Source of the DNA: Cyclina sinensis | Taxonomy: Eukaryota > Mollusca > Bivalvia > Venerida > Veneridae | Length of the DNA: 64,000 nucleotides | NCBI GenBank assembly: GCA_012932295.1 | Contig: JAAONU010000004.1 | Span: 27,878,304-27,942,303 of the forward strand | Direction of reading: 5' to 3' | Shown here: in pieces, positions 1 to 12,443 of the stretch | Layout of the letters: every line of letters starts with the position of its first letter | How positions within the stretch are numbered: the first letter of the stretch is position 1 | Program-made: the position numbers and the translations under genes | The notes under the pieces: generated by a model | The model's input: only the letters and a program-made list of their open reading frames with translations | The model's database searches: none | Told to the model about the DNA's origin: nothing

Positions 1-108
1 AGTTATACTCACCACATCGCAGATTTTATTATAGAGATAAATTTCATTAACATACTGAATCAGATATAAAACAGTACAGTGAAGAACTTACCTAGAATAA
101 GTACTTAC

Positions 109-167
109 CCATGCAGACAGAAAATGGCTGATGTAGACATAACGGCATACAAAGGTTGATGGTTTTC
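109..167 (-). CDS. Single exon of a second, tandem ferroportin (SLC40A1-like) gene
   Basis: This 59-nt exon on the minus strand has an AG acceptor at 168-170 and a GTAAGT donor at 103-108. It starts in phase 1 and ends in phase 0. It encodes the start of the first membrane helix, ending SHFLSAW, and would be followed by GDRMW in the next exon, as in ferroportins. It matches the exon at 11379-11437 in length and splice phase, and 15 of 19 complete codons encode the same residue. The remaining 3' exons would lie to the left of the window, so this is the upstream part of a tandem paralogue in the same orientation. Its earlier N-terminal exons should lie between 168 and about 4000, but I could not identify them with confidence. 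Ferroportin exports ferrous iron across the plasma membrane in animals; whether this copy does so is not known. Confidence 0.75.
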
Positions 168-2384
168 CTGTGAAGCAAATGGATAATGACTTGAAACTTA
201 GAAATACCAAGTAAGAGACTATTGGTTGTATCACAGAGACATACTGATGGCGTTAAAGCATGAGTTCAAATCCACAGAAATCTAAAACAGAAGAATCTAC
301 GTCATAGGTCCAAACCAAACTAAAGCTGCCTTGTTACGTTGTTAGTTGACTGGCCGCAGAAAGAGTTGACTTACATATAAGCCACAAATCTTCAGGAAAT
401 ACTTGGATATTATTTTTTATTATTAGAAAAACACTATACATGTATAGAACTAAGTGCTAGGACATTAACCTCTTTCAAGATATCTTGTGTATATACCTAA
501 CTACTTTACAAAGTATCTGATTAATAATGTACTCTGGTGTGTCGTATTTCAATCGGTCAGATGAGGAACCAGGACCGATACATCATGAAAATTTTATTTT
601 TATTTTATCTTTTTATTTTGAAAAGTCTATCAAATACCAGGTCACAGATCATTAGTCAGACTGATGGACATTAAACGCTACGACAACAACAACCACCACC
701 ACCACAACAACAACAGACATGTCGTCAAATTGAGAAAAAATGAAAGAAACCTAAGTTTAACTCAGTAAAATGCAAGGACACGTAATAACAATTAGATTTA
801 TAGAACGACCAACGTTTCAGAACGACCACCGTTACAGAACGACCACCGTTTCAGAACGACCCCTACTTACTAAACAAATGGAAAGATTATAAGATTTAAG
901 TAGTTAATCCTGGTTGGGTATATATTTAAATTTCCAAACCTTCTATAAGTGGAGTTGAGTCATTTGTCTTGTGCATTTCTTCCTCAACTTTGCCTTCACC
1001 TGTCTCAGATCTGGGTATATCTTCCATGCCTTATGATCTTCAGTTACTGAAAAAATATCTTCAGTGATAAGTTGTTTGTAATTTTCGGTTTGATATTGAC
1101 AGTTTTACTTTCATCTCATTGTCACGAATTTTAATCTGATATGTACAGTGTTTGATTGTTAAAATAAAATTACAGGCCATGAAAACAAACTACATGCATG
1201 ACAAAATGCACAGTAATACTATGCCAAAATAAAGTGTTTCTTTTTCTTTGGTCTCAGAGCATTATGTAACAGAGTTATGAAGGTATTTGTTCCCTTTGGC
1301 TAATTTTTACTGCCACGTGGTAGAATGTCCACTTTCTGACCGGTACCGAGAGTACCTAAGTTCAAATGTGGCTGAAGAGAAGAGGATTTTTTCTTGGTTC
1401 CATATGTTGCCCAGCGTCAATAACTCAAGAGTGTAAGAGTAACTAGCAACCTGAGATGGTTCCCTACACATTTAGTACCCGAAGAATTCTTAGACGCTCT
1501 ACCACTTTGCAATAACTCTAGCTAATAAATAGAAGAGAACAAAGCCCGTAGTATACCCATCTACTACGATTTGACAGTACAGATTGTAGGAACAATTCTC
1601 TGAACATTCGTAAAAGCCTAAAAACCTATTAGTCCTGTACTTTGTCACAGTTTTATGGTCATCAATCACTTATTTAGTCTATTTTTTTAAATTTATTCAT
1701 TTATTACAATGACATTCAATGAATAAGCAAAAATTGTCTGTTATATACACATGTAACTTGGTTATAAAGTAAATTTGTTTTTAGTTATAGAATATATTTT
1801 ACTAGTATCATCATGTTTTTAAATGTCTCTTATAAATCTATCGAGATTGGTCCAACATGTATTTTAGTATGATTGAATATTGTGATGTATTGTATATATG
1901 ACATGCTTGGAATGAGACAATAAACTAAATATAATTTTTTTCATTTATGAAATAAATAATCTTTTTTTATTCATTTGTATCTTTTCCCTATTCGCAGAAT
2001 GATTATAACTAACATATACTTGTAATAAGGATAATAAAGCTCCATATAATTTTATGAATTTTCATACATTAATAACATACCTGTACAACTTTTGAATCCG
2101 GATTTGTTTGATCTGCTCACTCATTTCGTATGTAACATCATGACTTCCGTTTATACCCCAGATAATGCAACGACAAGTTCGTGTAGGTGGCCAAAATTTG
2201 AATAGTTACTGTTACATATGAATAGCTTATTTATAATATATTCATACCGGAAAAAGTAGCTGAAGATACGGGGAGCACTTGAAAAAGTAAAAAAAACAAC
2301 AACAAAACAAACAAACAAAACAACCACTGATTGTGCAATTCTAAACAGAGGTGGTTACTTACATAAAGGAAAACAACTCATTCT
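168..2384. other. Non-coding stretch upstream of the ferroportin paralogue exon
   Basis: No convincing gene was found. It should contain the 5' exons and promoter of the paralogue at 109-167. One weak candidate on the minus strand is a short ATG exon ending at 2081 before a GTATGT donor; it ends in phase 2, but the exon that should follow it was not found. The stretch also has a short 17-bp tandem repeat (802-867) and AT-rich sequence. Confidence 0.4.
802..867. repeat. 17-bp tandem repeat, about four copies
   Basis: The unit AGAACGACCACCGTTTC is repeated three to four times with one or two substitutions per copy, followed by non-repeat sequence. No coding potential is apparent. Confidence 0.7.
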
Positions 2385-2656
2385 ACCATTAACATAGTGA
2401 CTTTGCAGATATGACCAACACCTTCATAGATACCAGGTTTGTTAGGGAGGGTAGTCCATTTGATTTCAAAATTATACCCCTGGTACTTTTTCTTGTTTAG
2501 TGTAGTGTGCATTCTACAGCACCGATAAATGTGAACTAGGTTAAAGGTCTCATCCAGAAGACATTTAGTAATGTTGATAGGGGAGCGGACTACAGGAGAA
2601 CCAGTTATGTGCATTACCACTGAACCATTGATCCAATCCCTGATAATACCGAGCAC
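2385..2656 (-). mobile_element. Degenerate tRNA-derived SINE (minus strand)
   Basis: Read on the minus strand, the head resembles a tRNA with an A-box-like TGGTTCAGTGG. The body matches the SINE at 12444-12738 in order, including the segments around ACATTACTAA, GGATGAGAC, GTACCAGG and GGTCATAT. It is more diverged than that copy and has no clear target-site duplication. A reading frame runs along it by chance and is not a gene. Confidence 0.6.
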
Positions 2657-4193
2657 AGGTCAGCGCAAATATAGGTTAGATACCGGTAGTTGTAAATTAT
2701 AACAGGAAGTACCTCTACGGGCTAGTCAGATAGTGGCGGTCGATAAATAATTTCAGATTTTTTTTCGGTTTTGTTAATGTTTGTTTACTGTTTCACTTAT
2801 AAAGTGGTGGCTTTGTTTTTGTTACAGTCGGTCTTTACAAAATTCTCTAGATAATTTTTATTTACAATGCATACACTTAGAAATAATAACTGTTTCTTGT
2901 AACGGAAGAGGTGCAACAGAATCCAGAAGTCAAAATAATCGGATTTTCACTTAGCATCGCTTTGAAGGAAAATTTCTCACTTTTTTCTAACTTGTTTAGA
3001 AAACTATAACTTCATCTGAATAAACGCTATTCATCAAGTAGTACCAGCATTTATTTGACATTTTGTTATGTGAGAACACTTTACATTTGGGGATTTTTTT
3101 CACTGTTCAGTACTTTGATGTTGTTGTTGTCTTTTACATACTAGTAATTATACATAAAACTGAGGTCCATTGTCTTTAAATAAAGATACCTTGTAGTGGT
3201 TATGTTCCTGTAGTGGTTCGTCAGATTGCACGAATCACAATTTTGCATCTTTTACACTGCACCGCTTTGAGGAAAGGTGCTTTCTTTTGACGAAAAATGA
3301 TAAAGATTTAGAAAAAAGAATTATGATCATGGAAGTTAACCCCAAATCATATTGTAACAGCTATGGACGCCGATCTGTAGAATGGCATTGATTTAACGGC
3401 GTCGGAACAACCCTCCGATTTAAAGGCATGGAACAAAAAACCAGTCTAGCATGTAGATTAAGAAGTGATCGACGGCTAATTTTAATCGTGCCTTCGGTTT
3501 GAAATCTTTGTTACAGAATGACTTCTCTACTTTCCTTGTTCGTAGTTGAAATAAATGGTACCTTATTTAAGTTTTGGTTTGCACGACAATGGATTTAAGT
3601 AATAAATCATTTTACAAGCCATTCAATTATTGTGTAGGTGGGAGTATGAATAAATAAACGAACAGCCATTCCTACTCTCGAGCTTCCTAGCAAACTTTCC
3701 CTTTATATGAACCTGAGTATTTTAAGAAATAAGAATTATTCTGCTTCTAGAAGGTTTTGTTATATCAAATATAGCAGGTCATAAACATACACAGGACTAA
3801 CGTCAGACACTATCATCTGAGGTTTTATAGCTTTCATTCGTAACATTCAAGTTATCACACGATTTCATAGAACTATATAAAACGGACACATCTATGATGC
3901 TTCACAAGTTGAATATATCTTCATCAATTTATCATACTTCCATCACACATCCCAGTATTTTTTTTTTCATTTTCTTATATATCACGCTCAACCTTAAGTA
4001 TGTCTGCCACACATTGTCACTTTCATAATTACATTCAAGGAACATTACTTCTATTACAGATTGCCACCAGAATACATATATTTTGTATTTCATCCAAAAG
4101 AACACGTTTTCTTTTGACCATTGTTTCCAAAAGATATTCGTTGTTCTTGCTTCTTTTTTCTCTAAAAAATACAACGAAGGCAGGCTACTTCTG
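2657..4193. other. 3' flank of the ferroportin gene, no gene seen
   Basis: AT-rich sequence downstream of the ferroportin stop codon on the minus strand, presumably including its 3' UTR. Short ORFs on both strands have no recognisable motif. I cannot fix the polyadenylation site. Confidence 0.4.
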
Positions 4194-7100
4194 TCAGGTG
4201 AATTCAGTTTCTTCTTTGTGGTACTTCACGATGTCGTCTGCGATAAGTACTTTTCTTTCATCGGCTTCTACCTTTTTTGACTTCTCAAAAGTGTGCGACA
4301 AATCTCCCCTATCACTCCATACAAATTTTACATACAAGAGGAATCCCATAAAAACAAAACCAAACGAGATTAACACGAGAAGACCGAACACTTCCGGTTG
4401 TGGCGCCACAATAACCATGATGAATTTCAACATGTCCATTAGCTGGTTCAAGGATGACTGAACACCAAACACTATCCCACGTTCCTGCTCAATGACCCTT
4501 TCCATGAACAATTGAGTGATTGTCAAGTCGCCGATCCATAGTCCTGAAATATATTTAATACATTCGGCGTAGAGGTCGTCAGTCCACAGACTTTATCAAA
4601 TGACAATTTTGCTACATTTATATATAAAGTTTATTAATGATAATTCTGTACAGGTGGTGGGAAGTAAACTGTACCTTATATGCCTTATTTTTAGTGGCCT
4701 GACTTTTAAAAAATGCGGACATTGTAGTCATTTTCGACAAATTTTGACATGGCCAATGCAGATCTACCGTTTAAAGGTTTTCCATAGCTTTTAACTTGAA
4801 ATTCGTAGGTAACTGAATCATTTGCAACAGTTTGCTTGAAAATGTATGCAAAAAATTAAAAATACATACAAAACAACAACAAAAAACCGTTTAAACCCTA
4901 TTCGGTGCTTGAGAATTAAAACAGGGTTTCTTTGTCAGATAAGTTTGCACTTGCATCTTACCGAATCTAGCTCCAATAATACCAATCATTAGAAGGCCAA
5001 CGGAGATGTAGTCTTCCCAAGTTTTATCTTCAGGTGTCGAGGTAGTGTTAGTCGGCTGTGTTGTTGTAATATTAAAAAGTGGCGGTGGGGTTGTTGAATT
5101 AAACAGGGGAGGTAACTCAGTTGAATTTGTATTCGATCGAATAGGGCCACTGTCGTCATTATCACTGAAATCGAGGTCAAACGGAGATCCCGGTGACCAA
5201 ACTGAAGCTACACACAGTGTCAGAAAAGTTAATTGTAATAACAGACCAAATAGACCTGTCTTTTGCAGACCAACCTTCTTGCGCATGCGTGGATAAAAGA
5301 ACGCGCCAAGAATTCCAAAAAGAGCACCTGCTCCCATTAAGCCTCCCATTATGGACTCGTTTATTCCTTGCGTGTATGCAAATCCTATGATAAAAGTAAA
5401 AGAATAATTTATTTACACTGTATTCTGTAACACCGAAATATGTAGTTAACTAATTATGCATATATATCTATATATAGCTTATGACCTAAAACGTATTTTT
5501 GTTCATTTTATGCAATAAAAAAAGTCTGTTTTGTATCTGACCTTGACATTTTGAGCAAGAGATTGTATAAGTTTTTAAAGGCCAGTTAATACTATTGATA
5601 TATAAATTTGGTTTAAACATATTTATTCAACATTACTTTTAACATGTGAACAATATTTACAAAATACATTTTGGGATTGGGCAGAAAGCTATAAAGCTTA
5701 TGAGTGCCCTCCCCCAGTCATTTCAATTTACATAAGGACAGTTCATGGCATTATCATACACAACGGTTAGTTGAAAATATTCAAAGACATTAACATATTG
5801 GTCAAGTATTTTACAATGTTACATATGTAAGAGCAAGCAGGTAAAAAAGAAAAAGAAAAAATAGAGAAAAAAAAGAAAAATAAAGCAAACTGGAGAAGAT
5901 GGCAAAGTGATATTTTAGTAAATTTATTCCTTTTAGAACTGAACAAAAAGAAGTAAACTAATATCTTATTTGATTGATTTTAAGTTGTATATAAGCAAAT
6001 ACACAAAAAAGAAATAAAATGAATATTTAATGTTTAAGTAAAAAGGATGTCAGAAAAGAAAAGAAATGGATGAACAATGATGAAGCAACAACGAGGAACT
6101 AAGATGCTTACTCTGGTAACTAGTCATTATGTTTAGAGGTCTGATTTTAAGTACACTAAAAACGTTTTGTTTCTCGGATATATTTTTGTACTGATTTAAA
6201 GATTGTTACATTAGAATCATAAGATAAAGTAGTGGTACCGGTAAGAATGACATTGATGGAAGGATTACAAAATTGGGAAATAGTCCTTATTAGTTCAAGT
6301 CGTAGGTTAGTATATCTAGTACATTCGAGAAAGTAGTGATAAGCATTTTCTCTCGCACCACAGTCACACAAAGGAGAGTCGGTAATGTTCTTATCAAATA
6401 AATCGGCAGGAAGCGAACTGCAGTTAGTACGTAATCTTGTGTGAAAAATTTGTAATTTGCGCTCACCGCAAAGAAAATGGGCAGGTACACTTGGCATATC
6501 AATATTTAGCAGTCGCTTAAAAGATGCTAACGTTGTATCAGTTTGTGTTTGAAGTGGAAGAGAATTGAAATCCCTAATGACAGAGGGTAAGAATGATTTA
6601 TAGTAAAATTCTGTATTTGAATGGATATTTTGTGTATCGTCCCCGTTCCGGAGAGGGTAACGATGCTCACTGCCAACCGACGGAGGGACAAGATCAGAAA
6701 GGTAATGTGGAGTAAGGTTGTTTTTCATTTTAAAGAAAAGAATAAGTTTGTGTTTGTGTCGCCTTTTTTCTAAAGATTCCCAGCCAACTTCATTCATGAG
6801 TTTATCGATTGACACGAGTTTAGTTGTTCCAGTAATTATTCTAGCGGCTTCTTGTTGAATTTGTTCAAGCTCCTTTTTATCACTTTGTGTACAATTATCA
6901 AAAAGCACATCTCCATATTCTAGAATTGGTCTTATGAAAGATTAGTAAATGATTTCTAATGATTTCCTGTCGAGTTGGAATTTTAATTTTTTCATAACAT
7001 TTATTCTTTTCCAAGCTTATATATAAATTTGGCAAATAGGCGGTTAAAACACGGTCAAACTATATAAAACACTTTTTTTGAAACAGTAACCTTACCAACG

Positions 7101-10100
7101 GTTATGTTGTCGAAACCCAACACTGTCATGTATAGCGTGGCAAGACCAAGGCCGGCGAAAGCCACATTATATTTCATAAACGTTCTCCATCCTCGTACCA
7201 AGATTACAAATGAACCCAGAAGACCCTTTGCACAAGAAACACATTTCCCTGACTTATTGTCCAGTTCCTCTGCAATAGCAGAAAATGATTTAAAGCAAAA
7301 TAGAGCAAACTTCATGTCTTATGCCAGTCATTTAGGATTCCACGATTTACGCAGAAATATTTTAAAAAATATGTTCAGATATATCTCAGACTGAGACACG
7401 GAGCGATTGTCCAATGGTAATGGCGGTGGTGTCAAAAATTAATATCTGATTGGACAGTCAATTCGGCTCCGGTTCGGAAAGCTTAAGCAGCTAAAATTAT
7501 TAAATAACTTTATTTCTAAATTCAATTTCGTTAAACAAGCATGAAGGACAAGTATGTACCTTGGTCACCTATACATTTATCCTTCTTAGCTCTGAGTGCC
7601 GGAACGACGTTGTACACTTTCCAGAGTAGGTAGTACTCTATAAACACAGACACGACATTCCAGCCACCTATAAATATGGCACCGATCTCAGTGGAGGCGT
7701 AGGTCATTATCTGTCCAGTTGCTATAGGGGCCACAATCTTTGTGATAAGGTCAATACTTTTAAGAATGGCGCTAGTGGCTGTTCACGAAAAAAGAAGTAA
7801 CATTCAGTCAGTAATTTGTATTTACATAATTCATTTCTGTCGTTATCTGTACTTAGATAAACTGATTGACAAATTTGCTATATATCTAATCGTAGGTTCC
7901 TGCAAAATTTTGATTTTAAGTTTCCTGCTCGGCTTTTATACATTCGTTATTTTAGTAGTGTTCGTTTCTTCATTCAACAATTTATTTATTTGTTTGTTTG
8001 TACGTTCTTCACTCCCTTCCTCTATTGCCTGTATATAATTACGAAAATACGATCCTAAATGCAGTTCATTTATACTGTCAAATTGCATTTGCGAACACCA
8101 TTTACCTTTTGAACCTAAAAGAACGGGTGAAAAAATGAATAAACAATAAATTGGATAATCTCAAGAAAACTCCACGTACTAGCGAGCAAGTCATTGTCGT
8201 TTCCACATATCTCGACAATCCAGTCTTTCTCCACAGCGATAGTGTTCCCCGTGCTAGCAAGCTGGGCAATAGTTGCGATGAGTATGATCCCTGCATAGCA
8301 GAGAGTTTGAAGGCCGTAATCTGGCCACTGAGTCTCGATCTCTGACTTATACACAATCACAAAGTATACCCCTGCGGCACACAGAGCTATGCTTACATTC
8401 TGAATGATCAATGACGTTCTTGCAGCTAAAAATAGGGCAGAAACCACGTGATCAGTCGGGAAATGTACTACAGAGAATGTTTTTTATTTACATGATGAAA
8501 TGATTTTAATTCAACAGGATTTATAGTGTTTATCTAAAATTTTTAAAACAAAGTAGGAATGCTAGTTATATTCCCTTTCCCCATTACAATTCTTTTTGTG
8601 CGAGGCTTAATAATAATAAAATAATAGTTTAGTGTCTGCTCTTAAAACTTTTTTCAAAAGTGCGTTGGTAAATGTAAAGAAAAATATATACACGACATAA
8701 TACACGACAGTTATGCACAGCTTCAAATATAAGACAGCTAAAGCAGGGCCTCATATACACGACAGATAACACAAAGCTTCATGAACAAGACAGCCAGGGA
8801 CCTTATATACCAGACAGTTATCACAAAACCCAATATAGACAACAGCTTCATATACAAGACAGCTACCGCAATGCCTCATATACCCGACAGTTATCGCACA
8901 ACCTAATATACACGACGGATATCAAACAGATTCATATACAAGCCAGCTACCACAATGGTTCATATATCCAACAGTTATCGCACAACCTAATATACTCGAC
9001 AGTTATTTCACGGCCTCATATACAAGACAACTACCGCAATGCTTCTTATACCCAACAGTTATCGCACATCCTAATATACACGACAGTTATCTCACGGTCT
9101 CATATACAAGACAGCTATCTTGCAATGCTTCATATAACCAACAGTTATAGCGCAGCCTTATATACACGACAGTTATCTCACGGCCTCATATACAAGGCAG
9201 CTACCACTGTGATTCATATACCCAACAGTTATCGTAAAGCCTAATATACACGACAGTTATCTCATGGCCTAATATACAAGACAGCTACCACAGTATTTCA
9301 TATACCCAACAGTTATCGCACAGCCTAATATACACGACAGTTATCTAACGGCCTCATATACAAGACAACTACCACAATGCCTCATATACCCGACGGTTAT
9401 CGCACAACCTAATATACACGACAGATATCACGCAGCCTCATATAAACAACACGTATCGGAGGGCCCCATATACCCAAAAGTTATCGCACTACCTTATATA
9501 CAGGACAGTTATCGCACAGCTTCATGAACAAGACAGCTACAGCAGGGCATTATATATCCGACAGTTATCGCACAACCTAATATGCCCGACAGTTATCTCA
9601 CGGCCTCATGTACACGACACGTATCGGAGGGCCTCATATACCGATAGTTATCGCACAACCTAATATACATGACATTTATCACACAGCCTCAAATACACGA
9701 CACGTATCGTATGGCCTCATATATACGACAGTTATGGCACTGCCTCATACATATATATACACACACAAATATCGCAGGACCTCATTTACACGACATTTAT
9801 CGCACAAACTCATATACACGAAAGTTCTCGGAAAGCTTCATATATGCGACAGTTATCGCACGGCTTCATATACACGACAGTTATCGGAAAGCTTCATATA
9901 TGCGACAGTTATCGGAAATCTTCATATATGCGACAGTTATCGCAAGGCTTGATGCACACGACAGTAATAGTACGATATATTCAAAATACAGTTGTCCTGC
10001 AATAATTAAAATTCCCGTCAGCCGTGGTACAGTTTAACTTGATACCATATTGAGTGGCATGTTTCTTTGTTCATCGACTTCAGATACACCATACAGGTAT

Positions 10101-12407
10101 TTCTAGCTGGATAAATCAGTTGCTGCAGGTGCCAATTTCCTGAAGTTTACATATTCTAAACTAACATCACTACATGTACATGTAAATCAAAAAAATTATA
10201 GTGTATTTTTGTCGTATAAGTAAAAGTTGTTTATATACTCGAAAAACCATGTTAAAAATATAAAATACGAATACTGTAGCCAAATCAGGTCATTTACCGG
10301 CCTTGGGTTAGAGGTTATCAGCTTACCTTAACCAAACAAATCTTCAAATAAACTAAATTATTGTTTATTTGACCTTATCCGACTAATTAACCAGATTGTT
10401 GACCAGTGGCAATCAGGATGGTAGGTTTTTTTTCTGTATCCTTCATTTGAAGGAAAAGCATCTGTTGACATTACGAAACCCAACAGTTCGTTTGAATGCT
10501 TCTTTTCAAAAAGGCAATCTTTGTAGTCTTGATGAAAGATTTAAGTTATTCTCAAGAAGTTGGTGTTGTTATTGTTTAAAGCAACAATGTGTGTAATCGG
10601 TCTGGCTTAGATACGAAAGGGCAAAAGCGATTGTTCTTTACGATTTGTTAAAGCATTGCTTAATTCGTCAAACACCGTTAATTTCCGTGTTTTTCCGTTT
10701 CTCATTTTGGCAAATGTCAGCAAGAGTCCCCGATTACTGAAAAAACATGGTGAGTAAGGTTACAAACGTTTGTGATCGTCGCGAATCATTATAATTTTAT
10801 CAAAATATATCACAGGCTCATGCACCATGCGAGTCTTAAACTCACCATGTTTTAAGTGGCATTGTTTTAGAACATTAGTGCAGACAGGATCTCCCTAAGT
10901 GAAAAGCGCACCTGACAATCTCGGAGTAGTATCTACCCAATTTCCCACGAGTGGGCCAAAAATCAGTACGGCCGCACCCATTACAAACCCGTACAGTGCT
11001 GTCAGAAAGAGTGAATCCGGGCTTATAATGACCAGAAACAAACCAACACCAAACTGCCACATGCGATCTCCCTGAAATATTACATTTATCTTTTTTTTAG
11101 CAGGAAACATTTCATATTATATAAAACTAGCAAGGAAAATCTTATAATTCAAAATGTCAACATTTCGTTTTTAAATTCACATATGTTTTAGCCTTTGATA
11201 AAAATTGTTACCAGAAGGTCTCATTTCACAAATGATCTTTATCTTCGCTTCTATTTTTGAAATGAATTAAGCGCTAATAAACTAGTCAAGTAAAAATTTA
11301 GTTGGTCAAAGCAGCAAAATGCAGATATTCCTGACCCTTATCATAACCACAGATTTTCTCTCGTACAGAGTTACTTACCCATGCTGACAGAAAATGGCTA
11401 GCATAAACATACCAACAAACAAAAGTCTGTGAATGTCCTGAAATGTGGAAAGAACGTGTTTTAACATGTCAATCAATGAATCAAACCAAAGAAAGACGCT
11501 TTTTGTCAAAGCTGCCTTACCCAACGTTTGACCTACTGAATAAACCAATCAAAATTGTGACCGAAAACGAGGTAATACCTCCGAGTGAATATTTGCAAAA
11601 ATTTTACTGGACAAAACTCGTACATTGCTCAAAAAAAGGTAACGTGACAATTTTGAGGGACGTCTTCAGCTTTTTGTGAAGAAAAACAAAAAACTATTTA
11701 CATTACGCCAATATTCAAAAGTTTTCTAGTTTTCTTACATCGTCAAGACCAAGATAAAGAAATAAATGTAAATTTTATGTTTAGCAAATTTGTATACGCT
11801 TTTTACAACGACGCTCATTTCTGAAACGCTAAGGTAACGTTGTGGGAACTATAGTATATTTACAACTAATGCGAAGATCTGTTTTTAATTGTGTAATATT
11901 CAAACACACTGAAAGTTATAAGATAAATATAAACAGATATCGGCTAAAGAATGAACTTTTGTTGTCAAGACCGAATATTGCATTGATAACACAACGCCGA
12001 GACGACAACATTGTGTTCATGTCTCACAACAGTTTGAATCAACCGGGTTTCTAGTTTTGACCTTATTTGATCGTTAAGCAAAATATGTGTGTTATATAGT
12101 AAATCATTAATGTAGCAATAATAATTTGATGAAAGAGTTGGTAAAGATCCTTGTTATTTACATGGCTTGGTGACCTAGTTCTTGGTCCAATTTTACCAAG
12201 ACTCTGTTAACGGAGTCTCATACAGGCTATCGGCATCGTTGTTGTAAAGTATTACCTTGTGTAAGCGGACTATATTCACCCACTTGTCCTCCTGTTGGAA
12301 GACCGTTTTCGTGCACGAGATTGACTTTATCGTCACACCCTTTATCTTGCCCGTGTTTCGCCGATGACTTTAAGGAGGTACTCTTCTCTAAAAGCCCGTC
12401 ACGTTCA
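4194..12407 (-). CDS. SLC40A1: Ferroportin (solute carrier 40A1-like metal exporter), spliced
   Basis: Multi-pass plasma-membrane transporter; vertebrate ferroportin exports Fe2+. Exons on the minus strand, with phase-compatible GT/AG joins: 12256-12407, 11379-11437, 10912-11071, 8180-8425, 7560-7778, 7096-7269, 4962-5384 and 4194-4543 (stop at 4194). Together they encode about 593 aa without the start; human ferroportin has 571. Diagnostic stretches are GDRMW and WVDTTPRL (helices 1-2), TSLIIQNVS, DWIVEI, SIDLITKIVAPIATGQIMT, FIGGWNVVS, LYMTVLGFDNIT, RGIVFGVQSSLNQLMDMLKF and EVFGLLVLISF. The N-terminal exon is hydrophilic (LLEKSTSLKSS, VNLVHENGLPTGG) and has no Met, so the start lies further upstream (candidate at 16829-16863). 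The loop before the last helices carries several N-glycosylation sequons (NST, NIT, NTT) and a PPLFN repeat. At vertebrate metal ligands the Asp of GDRMW and of SIDLITK are kept, but His43, Cys326 and His507 correspond to Gln, Asn and Lys. Vertebrate identity is clear; substrate is not. Confidence 0.93.
5640..7016 (-). mobile_element. 5'-truncated non-LTR retrotransposon (LINE) remnant
   Basis: This lies in the ferroportin intron between 5384 and 7096, in the same orientation as the gene. A minus-strand reading frame from about 7016 to 6156 encodes the end of a LINE reverse transcriptase and its C-terminal tail. One stop or frameshift near 6945 splits it. Upstream of the break are INVMKKLKFQLDRKSLEIIY and then SFIRPILEYGDVLFDNC. 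The tail includes LCDCGARENAYHYFLECTRY, a CCHC-like zinc-knuckle region typical of many non-LTR elements. The 5' part of ORF2, including the catalytic YxDD, is missing. The 3' UTR boundary near 5640 is approximate, and no tail or duplication was identified. Confidence 0.75.
6156..7016 (-). pseudogene. Reverse-transcriptase C-terminal fragment (LINE ORF2)
   Basis: The remnant ORF of the LINE above. It carries the thumb/connection region (SFIRPILEYGDV) and a post-RT Cys/His-rich segment (CDCGARENAYHYFLEC). It ends at a TAG-type stop at 6156 and is interrupted near 6945. The longest uninterrupted part is 250 codons with no catalytic motif, so it is inactive. Confidence 0.75.
7400..7470. repeat. 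Short inverted repeat in a ferroportin intron
   Basis: GGAGCGATTGTCCAAT at 7400-7415 faces an imperfect complement ending CAATTCGGCTCC at 7470. It could form a small hairpin and may be a degraded miniature transposon. Confidence 0.35.
8690..9962. repeat. 28-bp satellite array with 84-bp higher-order period
   Basis: About 45 copies of a 28-bp unit of the form TCATATACACGACAGTTATC plus eight variable bases. Unit types alternate in threes in the middle of the array ('acacgacagttatc', 'acaagacagctacc', 'acccgacagttatc'), giving an 84-bp higher-order repeat. Because 84 is a multiple of three, long open frames appear in it; they encode only repeats and are not genes. It fills the ferroportin intron between the exons at 8425 and 10912. 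Confidence 0.9.
10743..10853. repeat. Inverted repeat with 14-bp arms
   Basis: AAAACATGGTGAGT at 10743-10756 is exactly inverted at 10840-10853 with about 83 bp between. It is a likely MITE remnant in the ferroportin intron, just downstream (minus strand) of the exon at 10912-11071. The arm contains a GTGAGT donor-like sequence on each strand. Confidence 0.5.
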
Positions 12408-12443
12408 CTAGATAATAGGAGAAATAAAATTGTATCACACTTA

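Noticed and set aside
2385..2656. Minus-strand ORF of 92 codons
   Set aside because: It is the translation of a degenerate SINE.
4000..4461. Plus-strand ORFs over the last ferroportin exon
   Set aside because: They are antisense shadows of the ferroportin coding exon at 4194-4543 and lack any motif.
8690..9962. Possible CRISPR-like or gene-like array
   Set aside because: The units are contiguous 28-mers with no unique spacers, in a eukaryotic intron. The reading frames are only the repeat translated.
11443..11679. Plus-strand ORF beginning MWKERVLTC
   Set aside because: It overlaps the antisense of the helix-1 exon of ferroportin and shows no domain or splice context.
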